From NCBI GenBank assembly GCA_002842875.1, contig PHEF01000053.1:1-34374 (forward strand): DNA of 34,374 nt. The letters are read 5' to 3'. Shown here piece by piece: positions 15,109 through 24,116 of this stretch. Within the stretch, counting starts at the first letter, position 1. Every line of letters starts with the position of its first letter. Origin of the DNA: Alphaproteobacteria bacterium HGW-Alphaproteobacteria-3 (GTDB lineage: Bacteria; Pseudomonadota; Alphaproteobacteria; Parvibaculales; Parvibaculaceae). The notes beneath the pieces were generated by a model. The model ran no database searches. It saw nothing but the letters and a program-made list of their open reading frames with translations, and had not been told where the DNA came from. The position numbers were made by a program, and so were the translations under genes.

Positions 15109-16251
15109 ATGCAGGGTATCGCCGGAAACTTCTCGGACTACTGGGACCTCGTCAAGGACGTCTGGCAGACGGGTGTCCTCGGGCACAGCATTGGCGACAT
15201 ACTGATCGCCATTGGCATCTTCGGTGTCTTCTATGTGCTGCGCGGGCTCTTCACCCGCTTCGTGCTGGCGATTGCCGACCGCTGGGTGGACCGCACCGAG
15301 ACGAAGATCGACGATTATATTCGCGACGCAATCCGCAGCCCCTTGCGCTTCCTCTTTTTCGCGCTCGGGTTCTTCTTTGCCACGGAATATCTGGCCTTCG
15401 AGGACGTGGCGCGGAGTTTCACCGAAAATCTCAACCGCTCGCTCATCATCGTTGCGATCTTCTGGGCGCTCTACAACTGCGTAGGGCCGGTGAGCCAGGG
15501 CATCAAGAAGCTGGAGCGCGTGCTGACGCCGGAGATTCTCGACTGGCTGATTGCCGGCGCAAAGACCGCGGTCGTGCTCGTCGCTGTGGCGACAATCCTG
15601 CAGACATGGGGGATACAGGTTGCGCCGATCATCGCGGGGCTCGGGCTTTTCGGCGTGGCGGTGGCGCTCGGCGCGCAGGACCTCTTCAGGAATCTGATCG
15701 GCGGCATGTCGATCCTGATCGAGCGCCGCTTCGGCTTCGGCGACTGGATCAAGGTGGATGGCGTCGTCGAAGGGACGGTCGAGAAGATCGGCTTCCGCTC
15801 CACGCTGGTGCGCCAGTTCGACAAGGCGCCGGTCTATGTGCCGAACCAGCACCTCTCCGACAACGCGGTCATCAATTACAGCGCCATGACCTACCGGCGC
15901 ATTTCCTGGAAAATTGGGGTCGAATATCGAACGACGCACGAGCAGCTTCAGCGCATCTGCGACGACATCCGCGCCTACCTCGCTTCGGCCGACGATTTCG
16001 TGCAGCCGCCGCTCGCGCCGCTCTTCGTGCGTATCGACAGTTTTGGCGCTTCCTCCATCGACATCATGGTCTATTGCTTCACCAGGACGACGGTCTGGGG
16101 CGAATGGCTGGAGGTGAAGGAGGCTCTTGCCTATCGCATCAAGCAGATCGTCGAAGGCGCGGGAACGGGCTTCGCCTTCCCGAGCCGGTCGATCTATGTC
16201 GAGACATTGCCGCCATCGGCGGATGAAGTCGTGGCGGCGCGGAAAGACTAG
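15109..16251 (+). CDS. MscS-type mechanosensitive ion channel
   Basis: A 380-residue inner-membrane channel that opens under membrane tension to release solutes in hypo-osmotic shock. Four predicted helices (about residues 24-44, 78-98, 108-126 and 143-166) precede the pore-lining MscS signature: A-P-I-I-A-G-L-G-L-F-G-V-A-V-A-L-G-A-Q-D, then L-F-R-N-L-I-G-G. The beta domain follows, I-E-R-R-F-G-F-G-D-W-I-K-V, with the usual G-x-V-E-x-I-G-x-R-S-T motif and Y-V-P-N-Q-x-L. The start is ATG 15109, preceded by GAGGTTCCCAAGGG; it lies 20 bases after the presumed original RF3 stop, a normal operon spacing. Because of the prfC lesion the upstream frame is open into this gene. Confidence 0.9.
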   Translation: MQGIAGNFSDYWDLVKDVWQTGVLGHSIGDILIAIGIFGVFYVLRGLFTRFVLAIADRWVDRTETKIDDYIRDAIRSPLRFLFFALGFFFATEYLAFEDVARSFTENLNRSLIIVAIFWALYNCVGPVSQGIKKLERVLTPEILDWLIAGAKTAVVLVAVATILQTWGIQVAPIIAGLGLFGVAVALGAQDLFRNLIGGMSILIERRFGFGDWIKVDGVVEGTVEKIGFRSTLVRQFDKAPVYVPNQHLSDNAVINYSAMTYRRISWKIGVEYRTTHEQLQRICDDIRAYLASADDFVQPPLAPLFVRIDSFGASSIDIMVYCFTRTTVWGEWLEVKEALAYRIKQIVEGAGTGFAFPSRSIYVETLPPSADEVVAARKD

Positions 16252-16356
16252 GCCTCACGCCGCCGGGTGCGGCGTCTTTGCCGTCGCCAAACGGGCGGCG
16301 CTTTGATAGGGCTTGGGGACGCGGCATCCGCCGCGTTCACTCAGGGTTCCGGTCAC

Positions 16357-17634
16357 GTGCACACGATCGTCGTCGGCGCCGGCATTGCCGGTGTCTCCAC
16401 CGCTTATGAACTCGCGCTGAGAGGCGCGGAAGTGACGCTCATCGACCAGTGCGAGGGCGCCGGGCTCGGCACGAGCTATGCGAATGGCGGGCAGCTTTCG
16501 GCTTGCGAAGTGGCCCCCTGGGCCGGGCCGGAGATTCCGGGCCTCGTGCTCAAATGGCTCGGCCGGGACGATGCGCCTTTCCGCCTGCGCCCGAAAATGG
16601 ACCCGGAGCAATGGCTCTGGCTGATGCGTTTCCTGATGCGCTGCCGCGCTTCCGCGCGGCGCGAACGGATTGCGCCGAACCTCGAACTCGCGCTGCTGAC
16701 GCGCGCGCGGCTCGCGGCTTACGAGGAAGAATTCGCCAAGGCGGGCATGACCCTCGACTACGGGCGCAAGGACAGGGGCATTCTTCGCATCTTCCGCGAT
16801 GCTCACGAGTTCGACGAGGCGGCGCGCGAGGCGGAACCCATTGCGAAGATGGGTGTCGGCCAGACGAAGCTCACGCCGGCGCAATGTATCGACCTCGAAC
16901 CGGCGCTCGCGCCGGCCATGCAGCGCGGCGACATTGCCGGCGGGCTCTATGCGGCATCCGATGGAAGCGGCGATGCGCATCTTTATTCGGTGGCGCTCGC
17001 GGAAGGGGCTAAACGGCTCGGCGTGCGCTTCCTGACAGAGGTGGATGTGCGCCGCCTGGTCGTTGAAGGGGGGCGCGTGAAGGGCGTCGAAACGGCGGCC
17101 GGGCTCGTGGAAGGCGACGCGGTGGTGCTGGCGGCGGGAACGGGCACGCAGGCGCTGCTGCAGCCGCTCGGACACAGAAGCTACATCTATCCCGTGAAGG
17201 GCTATTCGGTAACGCTGCCCGCGCCCGAGGGCAACGCGCCCGAGGTGAGCATCACCGACGAAGCGCGCAAGATCGTCGTCAGCAGGCTCGGCGACCGGCT
17301 GCGCGCGGCGGGGCAAGCGGAGGTTGGCGGCTACGATCTCACGCTCGAGGAGGCGCGCGCCCGCTCCGTGATGGATGCGCTTGAGAGCCTCTTTCCGCAG
17401 ACGGGGCCTGAAAGGGGCGCGGCCGAATACTGGTGCGGCCTCCGGCCCATGACGCCCGACGGGAGCCCGGTACTTGGTGCAGTGCCGCAATTTTCCAATC
17501 TTTATGTGAACAGCGGCCATGGCACGCTTGGCTGGACACTGGGTGCCGGAAGCGGCGCCGCGGTCGCGGACATGGTCTGCGGCAGCACGTCGCAACTGGA
17601 CCTAAGCCCTTTTTCCATAAGAAGATTTCGGTAA
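16357..17634 (+). CDS. dadA: D-amino acid dehydrogenase
   Basis: An FAD-dependent, membrane-associated enzyme that oxidises D-amino acids to 2-oxo acids and ammonia, feeding the respiratory chain. The 425-residue product has the N-terminal dinucleotide motif V-V-G-A-G-I-A-G-V-S-T-A-Y-E-L-A and the DadA motif G-T-S-Y-A-N-G-G-Q-L-S, then D-x-S-G-D-A-H-L and Y-P-V-K-G-Y-S-V-T. It ends with W-C-G-L-R-P-M-T-P-D-G-S-P-V-L-G and N-S-G-H-G-T-L-G-W-T-L. Length matches the E. coli enzyme (432). The start is GTG 16357, since the FAD strand follows at once; the ribosome-binding site is weak. No alanine racemase gene follows. It could be another member of the DAO superfamily, but the motifs favour DadA. 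Confidence 0.88.
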   Translation: MHTIVVGAGIAGVSTAYELALRGAEVTLIDQCEGAGLGTSYANGGQLSACEVAPWAGPEIPGLVLKWLGRDDAPFRLRPKMDPEQWLWLMRFLMRCRASARRERIAPNLELALLTRARLAAYEEEFAKAGMTLDYGRKDRGILRIFRDAHEFDEAAREAEPIAKMGVGQTKLTPAQCIDLEPALAPAMQRGDIAGGLYAASDGSGDAHLYSVALAEGAKRLGVRFLTEVDVRRLVVEGGRVKGVETAAGLVEGDAVVLAAGTGTQALLQPLGHRSYIYPVKGYSVTLPAPEGNAPEVSITDEARKIVVSRLGDRLRAAGQAEVGGYDLTLEEARARSVMDALESLFPQTGPERGAAEYWCGLRPMTPDGSPVLGAVPQFSNLYVNSGHGTLGWTLGAGSGAAVADMVCGSTSQLDLSPFSIRRFR

Positions 17635-17656
17635 TTCCCCCGCGCGAGGCCTGACA

Positions 17657-17677
17657 TTTTTGTGCAACGCACAAAAA
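17657..17677. promoter_or_regulatory. Inverted-repeat operator 1 upstream of the phasin promoter
   Basis: TTTTTGTGC and GCACAAAAA form a perfect 9-bp inverted repeat around AAC, just upstream of the predicted -35 box. It shares the core TTGTGC-N3-GCACAA with the second site at 17712-17726. The TGC-N3-GCA core resembles sites bound by PhaR, the repressor that senses polyhydroxyalkanoate; the assignment is inference. Confidence 0.7.
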
Positions 17678-17681
17678 ATGC

Positions 17682-17710
17682 TTGACGTCGCGGCGGGGGA
17701 TTATTATCTC
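17682..17710 (+). promoter_or_regulatory. Predicted phasin promoter
   Basis: TTGACG (17682-17687) and TATCTC (17705-17710) are 17 bases apart; an alternative -10 reading, TATTAT at 17702, has poor spacing. It is bracketed by the two inverted-repeat operators, and initiation near 17717 would fall inside the second one, so a repressor bound there would block transcription directly. Confidence 0.6.
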
Positions 17711-17711
17711 A

Positions 17712-17726
17712 TTGTGCAGCGCACAA
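17712..17726. promoter_or_regulatory. Inverted-repeat operator 2 at the phasin start site
   Basis: TTGTGC and GCACAA are perfect mirror arms around AGC, placed just after the predicted -10 box. The arms are identical to the inner part of the site at 17657-17677; the two centres are 52 bases apart, close to five helical turns, so two bound dimers could face the same side of the DNA. Confidence 0.7.
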
Positions 17727-17799
17727 AACCGGTGTGCCGGCATGTGCAGGGAACCGCTCTCATCGACATGAGCGCCCACGCGATACAGGAGATGGAAAA

Positions 17800-18189
17800 A
17801 TGACCGAAGCGACCCCCAAGGCCAAGACGACCAAAGCGAAGCCGCGCGCCAAGAAGGCCACGACGGCCAAGGCGACGGCGAAGACGACCGCGACGAAGTC
17901 CGCCCCCAAGAACGACCCGAAGAGCACGTTCGAAGCTGCCTCGGGCATCATCGTGACGCTCGCTCGTACCAATTTCGAGGAAGGCGTCGAAACCGCCCGT
18001 GCCGTGATCAAGTCCGGCAGCATCAAGTCGGCGGTTGAACTCCAGAACGAATATGTCCGTTCGACCCTCAAGCGCAATATCGATGCGGCCCGCGAGCTCA
18101 ACGAGCTCACCGTTTCGACCGTGCGCGAGGCCGTGAGCCCCTATGCCACGAAGTTCACGGAAGCCTTCGAAAAGCTCCGCGCTGCGTAA
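17800..18189 (+). CDS. Phasin with a Lys/Ala-rich N-terminal tail
   Basis: A polyhydroxyalkanoate granule-coating protein. Residues about 44-129 are an amphipathic helical phasin domain: T-F-E-A-A-S-G-I-I-V-T-L-A-R-T-N-F-E-E-G, then S-A-V-E-L-Q-N-E-Y-V-R-S and V-S-P-Y-A-T-K-F-T-E-A-F-E-K-L. Residues 6-42 are a low-complexity tail rich in Lys, Ala and Thr (AKTTKAKPRAKK and similar), resembling histone H1-like tails that bind DNA in PhaF; there the tail is C-terminal, here it is N-terminal. CAGGAG before the ATG at 17800 marks the start. It is a single-gene unit, with two inverted-repeat operators upstream and a strong terminator downstream. Repression by a PhaR-type regulator is inferred. Confidence 0.85.
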   Translation: MTEATPKAKTTKAKPRAKKATTAKATAKTTATKSAPKNDPKSTFEAASGIIVTLARTNFEEGVETARAVIKSGSIKSAVELQNEYVRSTLKRNIDAARELNELTVSTVREAVSPYATKFTEAFEKLRAA

Positions 18190-18250
18190 TAGCGCGATCT
18201 GCCGCTCGCACACTGCGGTTGTTTGTTGAGTCCGTTGCCTCGCGTATCGA

Positions 18251-18285
18251 AAAGCCCGGTCCTCTTTCGAGGCCGGGCTTTTTTT
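18251..18285 (+). terminator. Rho-independent terminator of the phasin gene
   Basis: AAAGCCCGG (18251-18259) pairs with CCGGGCTTT (18273-18281), with inner arms CCTC and GAGG continuing the stem past one unpaired T. The right arm runs straight into an uninterrupted T run (18279-18285). It lies 62 bases past the phasin stop and just before the convergent DUF934 gene end. Confidence 0.92.
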
Positions 18286-18309
18286 GACGGAGCCGCGAGC
18301 GGGCAAACA

Positions 18310-18814
18310 TCAGGCGGTCGCATTCTCCCGTGCCCGCGCAGCAAGGCGCTGACGAAGCGAGAGAACGGTTTTCTTGCCGTCGACCGACGGCTGGTAGAAG
18401 AGGCTGAAGGAGCCGGCATTCTCCGCCCAGATTTCCGGGGTGATATTGTCCGTCACCTCAAGCGCGTCGAAGCCGCAGCGGATCATGAACTGAAACTGGT
18501 CGCGCAGCACGTTACCGACCGCGCGCACTTCGCCCTTGAAGCCATAGCGCTCGCGCAGAATCCGCGCATAGGAATAAGCGCGGCCATTGCGATAGATGGG
18601 GAATTCGAGCGCGACGAGATCGATCCGGTCGAGATCGTCCGCGATGGCGCCCGGCTCCTGGCCGCTCTGGAGGCGCACGCCGATGGGTGCATTGCGCGCC
18701 CGCAGGGTCTCGCGCTCCGCCTGCCAGCGTTCCAGGCTCACGATGGCCGCGCCATCGGGAAGCTGGTCCCCGTCGCCAACGGTGATGAAGTCGTCCTCGA
18801 CGAACGTCCCGTTC

Positions 18815-18828
<14 letters not shown>
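18310..18828 (-). CDS. DUF934 protein of the sulfite reduction operon
   Basis: A 172-residue protein of the DUF934 family, which in proteobacteria nearly always sits beside the sulfite reductase gene and is taken as an auxiliary factor of sulfate assimilation; its activity is not established. Typical segments are V-R-L-Q-S-G-Q-E-P, L-D-R-I-D-L-V-A-L-E-F-P, D-G-R/N-G-R-A-Y-S-Y-A-R-I-L-R-E-R-Y, G-E-V-R-A-V-G-N-V-L-R-D-Q and R-C-G-F-D-A-L-E-V. The ATG at 18828 lies inside the last codons of cysI (14-base overlap), with AAGGAG upstream, so the genes are coupled. A cysH gene often follows in related genomes; here the phasin unit lies convergent instead. Confidence 0.85.
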
Positions 18829-20342
<1,514 letters not shown>

Positions 20343-20378
20343 GACTCTTGCCTTTACCTGTTTCGGCGTCCACTGAAC

Positions 20379-20714
20379 TCAGTCGTGAACGCCGGCCAGT
20401 TCCGCCTGCTTGCCGAGGTCACGCCGCACGGTGGGGCCCGCCTGCCGGATGGTCTCACGCACGCTGACCGCACGGATGCCGCCGTCCTCGCGCGACACTT
20501 CGAAGAGATAGGGCTCCACGACCTCATTCCGATCGACCGAGGGGGTTGCCCGGGCGAGCAGGGCTTCCGCCCCGTCCTTGCCTTCGGCAACGTCTGCGTC
20601 CTGCAGCGACTCCGACCAGCGGTCATCCGCGGCCAGATAGACGACGATGCCATCGCTCAGCCGGTTTGCCGTGAGAGACTGAAACTGGGCGCCCTTGCGG
20701 GTGTGCTGGGCCAT
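20379..20714 (-). CDS. DUF2849 protein of the sulfite reduction operon
   Basis: A 111-residue protein of the DUF2849 family, commonly encoded between cysG and cysI in alphaproteobacteria. It begins M-A-Q-H-T-R-K-G-A-Q-F-Q-S-L-T-A-N-R-L-S-D-G with the following I-V-V-Y-L characteristic of the family, and ends with the conserved I-R-A-V-S-V-R-E-T-I-R-Q-A-G-P-T-V. Biochemical role unknown. It is the first gene of this operon here; no cysG lies upstream. The start is ATG 20714 with GAGGA nine bases upstream. It is 36 bases from cysI. Confidence 0.8.
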   Translation of the reverse strand: MAQHTRKGAQFQSLTANRLSDGIVVYLAADDRWSESLQDADVAEGKDGAEALLARATPSVDRNEVVEPYLFEVSREDGGIRAVSVRETIRQAGPTVRRDLGKQAELAGVHD

Positions 20715-20816
20715 GCGGACTGTCCTCAAGTTGCGTAATAAGCCCGGTCATACAGCCCTTTTCCGGGCAAAGCGAGCAGGTCGCCCGCCGAATGTCAGCC
20801 GGGCCATTTGCCAGAC

Positions 20817-20865
20817 AAGATGGGTTTTTTCGGAAAGATCGTCAATAGTTGTGTAAAACATTATA
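20817..20865 (-). promoter_or_regulatory. Likely promoter region of the DUF2849-cysI-DUF934 operon
   Basis: The 206-base gap before the operon is AT-rich in its distal part. On the minus strand TTGACG (20845-20840) and CATCTT (20822-20817) are 17 bases apart, about 100 bases upstream of the DUF2849 start. A perfect TATAAT (20865-20860) also lies here but lacks a good -35 partner. I see no CysB-type or other named operator. Confidence 0.4.
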
Positions 20866-20920
20866 ATCAACACGTAGAAATCGCTAATTCGGAAAATACG
20901 CGGATTTCAGCCGGTTTGCA

Positions 20921-21709
20921 TCAGATCTCGCGCCGCATCGCGCTCTCGTGCCAGTGCCGCAGAAGCCGCCGTTCCAGAAAGGTCAGCGCGAAGAAAATGC
21001 ATATTCCGAGTGTGGATAGCAGGAAGAGGGCGGCGAACATGCGCGGAATGTCGAGCCGGTTGCCCGCTTCGACGATCCGCCAGGCCAGACCCGTCGCGGC
21101 GCCGGAGCCCGCCACGAACTCGGCGACAACCGCGCCGATGAGCGCGAGGCCGCCCGAAATCTTCATGCCCGCGAGAATGTAGGGGAGCGCGGCGGGAAGC
21201 TGCAGCTCGGTCAGCACCTGCCGGCGGTTCGCCCCGTAGAGGCGGAAGAGGTCGCGGAGATTGTGGTCGGCGGAGCGCAGGCCCAGCGTCGTGTTCGAGA
21301 GGATCGGAAAGAAGGCGACGATCCAGGCGAGGATCAGCACCGCGATCTCGACCCGGTCATAGCCGACCCAGATGATGATGAGTGGCGCGATGGAAATGAC
21401 GGGCGTCACCTGCAGGGCGACCGCATAGGGAAAGAGCGCCGTTTCGATGAGGCGGTTCTGGGAGAAGACGATGGCGAGGCCGACGCCGCCGACGACGGCG
21501 AGCAGGAAGGCCGCCAGCGTCACGCGAAACGTCACCCAGAGCGAGGCCATGAGCGAAGCGAAATTCTGGACGAGGCTCTCCGCAATGACGGTGGGCGCTG
21601 GAAGCACGAAGGGCTTGACGCCGCTCGCGCGCACCAGTCCCTCCCAGAGAGCCAGGAAGGCAATGCCGACGAGAAGCGGCACAAGGATGCGGGCGAAGCG
21701 CGAATTCAT
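20921..21709 (-). CDS. ABC transporter permease, NitT/TauT family
   Basis: A 262-residue inner-membrane permease of the SsuC/TauC/ThiX type with about six hydrophobic segments, starting I-L-V-P-L-L-V-G-I-A-F-L-A-L-W-E. The contact loop for the ATPase is clear: L-F-R-L-Y-G-A-N-R-R-Q-V-L-T-E-L-Q-L-P-A-A-L-P-Y-I-L-A-G-M-K (about residues 156-185), the E-A-A-x3-G analogue. It is the last gene of a three-gene operon and its start overlaps the ATPase stop by four bases. The substrate follows from the binding protein and is uncertain: a thiamine-type pyrimidine, an alkanesulfonate or another small nitrogen/sulfur compound. Confidence 0.9.
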   Translation of the reverse strand: MNSRFARILVPLLVGIAFLALWEGLVRASGVKPFVLPAPTVIAESLVQNFASLMASLWVTFRVTLAAFLLAVVGGVGLAIVFSQNRLIETALFPYAVALQVTPVISIAPLIIIWVGYDRVEIAVLILAWIVAFFPILSNTTLGLRSADHNLRDLFRLYGANRRQVLTELQLPAALPYILAGMKISGGLALIGAVVAEFVAGSGAATGLAWRIVEAGNRLDIPRMFAALFLLSTLGICIFFALTFLERRLLRHWHESAMRREI

Positions 21710-22467
21710 ATGGCTGCTCCTTCGCGCAGCGCCGCGCTTACCTTCGCGCAGGTTTCGACATAGGCCTGAGATTCGCGGAAAGTGCGGCCGCGCGGGAACG
21801 GCGCGTCGATGGCGATATCGGCGAGGATGCGCCCCGGCCGCGCGCCCATCACGAGCACGCGTTCCGACAGATAGACGGATTCATAAATACTGTGCGTGAC
21901 GAAGACCGTGGTGAAGCGGTGAGCGAGCCAGAGTCCCAGCAGATCGTCGTCGAGCTTCTCGCGCGTGAACTCGTCCAGCGCCGCGAAGGGCTCGTCCATC
22001 AGAAGGAGCGGCGGCTCGGTGACGAGCGCACGCGCGATGGAGACGCGCATCTTCATGCCGCCCGAAAGCTCGCGCGGGAAGGCATCGGAAAATTCGGCGA
22101 GGCCGACACGCGCGAGTGCGTCCCTCACGCGGGGCATCGCCTTGTCCTGCGCGATACCTTGGAGTTTCAGCGGCAGATAAACATTCTCCGTCACGCGCGC
22201 CCAGGGCATGAGCGTCGCATCCTGAAAGACGAAACCGATGTCGGAAGGGCGCGCGCCCGAGGCGGGCCATGAAATGGCGCCTCTATCCGGCGCGATGAGC
22301 CCGGCGACGATGCGCAGCAGCGTGCTCTTGCCGCAGCCGGACGGCCCGACCAGCGAAACGAGACCGCCCTCGCGGATCGCCGCATCGACGCCGCCAAGCG
22401 CGACCGTGCCATTCGCATAGGTCTTGCCGATGCCGGCAAGCTCGATGAGGGCAACGGGTTCCGTCAT
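21706..22467 (-). CDS. ABC transporter ATP-binding protein, NitT/TauT family
   Basis: A 253-residue ATPase powering the adjacent permease. It has Walker A G-P-S-G-C-G-K-S-T (about residue 43), Q-loop F-V-F-Q-D-A-T-L-M-P-W-A-R-V-x-E-N-V, the signature L-S-G-G-M-K-M-R-V-S-I-A-R-A-L, and Walker B L-L-L-M-D-E-P-F-A-A-L-D-E-F-T-R. The H-loop histidine is in V-F-V-T-H-S. The M-P-W form of the Q-loop is typical of nitrate/sulfonate/taurine ATPases. The start is ATG 22467, overlapping the end of the binding-protein gene by four bases; a longer in-frame extension to 23043 is antisense-like and unsupported. Confidence 0.92.
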   Translation of the reverse strand: MTEPVALIELAGIGKTYANGTVALGGVDAAIREGGLVSLVGPSGCGKSTLLRIVAGLIAPDRGAISWPASGARPSDIGFVFQDATLMPWARVTENVYLPLKLQGIAQDKAMPRVRDALARVGLAEFSDAFPRELSGGMKMRVSIARALVTEPPLLLMDEPFAALDEFTREKLDDDLLGLWLAHRFTTVFVTHSIYESVYLSERVLVMGARPGRILADIAIDAPFPRGRTFRESQAYVETCAKVSAALREGAAI

Positions 22468-23504
22468 TCGCCCGTAAGTTCTTTCTTGAGGTCGAGGCCG
22501 ACACCCTGGTTCACGAATTCGAGTGTATAGGCGCTGTGGACGCTCACGTTGCCGTCGTAGACGCCGGCGAGCACCATCTCGTCGTAGAATTTCTGCCAGC
22601 GCTCGTTCGTCATCGCGCCGGCACCGAGTTCGAGTGTCTCGCCTGAATCGACGATGCCGTTTTCCCTCATCAGCCGGATTGCGTTCGCAATGACGTCGTC
22701 TGTCATTTCCGGATTGTCGCGCTTGATGAGCTCGTTCGCCGCCGAGGGATCGCCATAGATGTAGGAAACCCAGCCCTTGATGCTCGCATCGACGAAGGCC
22801 TGCACGACTTCGGGCTGCTCGGCAATCATCCGGTCGCTCGCGAGAATGAAGGCGGCATAGCCCGGATAGCCGTAGTCGGAGAGCAGAAACACCTGCGGTT
22901 CGATGCCCTGTTGGCGGATCATGTAGGGCTCGGAAGAGAGATAACCTTGCTGGATGGCTTTTTCGTCGGTGAGGAAGGGTGCCAGGTTGAATGTGTATTT
23001 GCGTATCTGCGTGTCTTCGAACCCGTATTTCGATTTCAGCCACTGCCAGAAGGCGCTCACCGTCGCGTCCGACACCATGATCGGCTTGCCCATCATGTCG
23101 GCAATCGATTTCACGTCGTCGCGCGGATGCGTGATGAAGACCTGTGGATCCTTCTGGAAGGAAGCCATGACGGCCTTCGCCCCTGCATCGGCCGCCGCCA
23201 TGTTGAGCGGGACGAAGCTGTTGGAGCCGAGGCCGAAATCGACCGAATGCGCCGCGAGAAGCTGCGCCACGTTGACGCCGGGACCGCCCTCCAGGATTTC
23301 GACGTCAAGCCCCGCCTCTTCGTAATACCCCTTCGCAAGCGCCTGATAAAAGCCGCCATGTTCGGCCTGCGCTTTCCAGTCGGTGGCGAAGGTGACGTGG
23401 GCGAGGTCGCCTTGCGTATCGCGGCCCGGCTGGACGACGAGAACGACAGCGATTGCAACGGCGCCGGCCGCGCCGGCCAGGCCGGGAATGAAACGGCGAT
23501 TCAT
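22464..23504 (-). CDS. ABC transporter substrate-binding protein, NMT1/THI5-like
   Basis: A 346-residue periplasmic binding protein, first gene of the transporter operon. An N-terminal hydrophobic segment (A-G-A-A-G-A-V-A-I-A-V-V-L-V-V) acts as signal or anchor. The opening of the mature domain, D-W-K-A-Q-A-E-H-G-G-F-Y-Q-A-L-A-K-G-Y-Y-E-E-A-G-L, matches the NMT1/THI5 superfamily as in pyrimidine-precursor (ThiY-like) and related binding proteins. It lacks a lipobox cysteine. No TPP riboswitch was found in the 90 bases upstream. The cys operon downstream on the same strand hints at a sulfur compound, but no ssuD or tauD gene is present, so the substrate stays open. Confidence 0.88.
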   Translation of the reverse strand: MNRRFIPGLAGAAGAVAIAVVLVVQPGRDTQGDLAHVTFATDWKAQAEHGGFYQALAKGYYEEAGLDVEILEGGPGVNVAQLLAAHSVDFGLGSNSFVPLNMAAADAGAKAVMASFQKDPQVFITHPRDDVKSIADMMGKPIMVSDATVSAFWQWLKSKYGFEDTQIRKYTFNLAPFLTDEKAIQQGYLSSEPYMIRQQGIEPQVFLLSDYGYPGYAAFILASDRMIAEQPEVVQAFVDASIKGWVSYIYGDPSAANELIKRDNPEMTDDVIANAIRLMRENGIVDSGETLELGAGAMTNERWQKFYDEMVLAGVYDGNVSVHSAYTLEFVNQGVGLDLKKELTGE

Positions 23505-23594
23505 GGAAGTGTCCCCTGGAAAGCGCGGTCCACGCGAAGTCGGGAACGATGGTATCAGCGCACGGGCCGTCGGGCTACAGCGTGCCTGGCCGTC

Positions 23595-24116
23595 TCAGAG
23601 TGGCTTGCAATTCGACTGACGGCGCATCGCGTCGATCTCGGCACGGACATCCTCCGAGGGCACCAGCGAACGGAAGAGGACGATGCCCTTGCGGCTCGGC
23701 GTGACGATGACCGGAATGCCTTCTTCCGTGGCATCGTTCTCGCTGGCCGCCAGGATGATCTCGATCCGGCCGGCCTTCACCTGACGGTCGTTGACGACGA
23801 AGAAGTTGTCGGTGTTGGACGCGAAGGTCGAAAGCGACCAGTAAGTGTCCGGTACGGGCGATGTGAGCTTCACCGGCCGCTCGCTGACGTCGTAGGCGCA
23901 GGCCGTGTAGAGGAGATCCGGGCTCGGGCGCACGATGCCGCGCGAGGCGGCCGTGGCGCTCTCCGGATAGACGGGTTTGTTGACGCCGCCCGCCTCCGCG
24001 ACGATGCCCGCCATGGCCCGGTTCATGATGCCGTAAGGCAAGCCGAACACGGTGAGGATGTGAAACATGGCCGCAAGAGCAATCGTGCCCGCGACCCACA
24101 TGGGCCAGGTTTTCAT
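23595..24116 (-). CDS. DUF1254-like membrane-anchored protein
   Basis: A 173-residue protein with an N-terminal membrane helix (M-W-V-A-G-T-I-A-L-A-A-M-F-H-I-L-T-V-F), so the remainder is probably periplasmic. The body fits DUF1254: R-P-S-P-D-L-L-Y-T-A-C-A-Y-D-V-S and D-T-Y-W-S-L-S-T-F-A-S-N-T-D-N-F-F-V-V-N. DUF1254 is usually found N-terminal to DUF1214 in one polypeptide; here they are two overlapping genes, DUF1214 first. Function unknown. The ATG at 24116 overlaps the DUF1214 stop by four bases. The 90 bases after the stop contain only the upstream region of the transporter operon. Confidence 0.75.
   Translation of the reverse strand: MKTWPMWVAGTIALAAMFHILTVFGLPYGIMNRAMAGIVAEAGGVNKPVYPESATAASRGIVRPSPDLLYTACAYDVSERPVKLTSPVPDTYWSLSTFASNTDNFFVVNDRQVKAGRIEIILAASENDATEEGIPVIVTPSRKGIVLFRSLVPSEDVRAEIDAMRRQSNCKPL

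Larger units (their letters stand above)
13507..16251 (+). other. Continuous RF3-MscS reading frame, 914 codons
   Basis: From GTG 13507 no stop occurs in frame until TAG at 16249-16251. The frame covers RF3 (to about 15057), a short Arg/Gly-rich junction (D-A-R-A-R-P-R-G-G-L-I-G-R-G), and the whole MscS protein from ATG 15109. The most economical reading is that a deletion of length 3n+2 near 15055-15062 removed RF3's own frame. Whether a fused polypeptide is made in the cell cannot be told; internal initiation at 15109 would still give free MscS. Confidence 0.75.

Noticed and set aside
13474..15939. 821-codon open frame on the minus strand
   Set aside because: It is the antisense of prfC and mscS, a consequence of GC-rich third positions, and reads as His/Arg/Asp-rich low-complexity sequence.
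16255..17595. 446-codon open frame on the minus strand
   Set aside because: Antisense shadow of dadA without recognisable motifs.
23505..23594. TPP riboswitch before the NMT1/THI5-type binding protein gene
   Set aside because: The short leader has no CTGAGA or the other conserved TPP-aptamer blocks.
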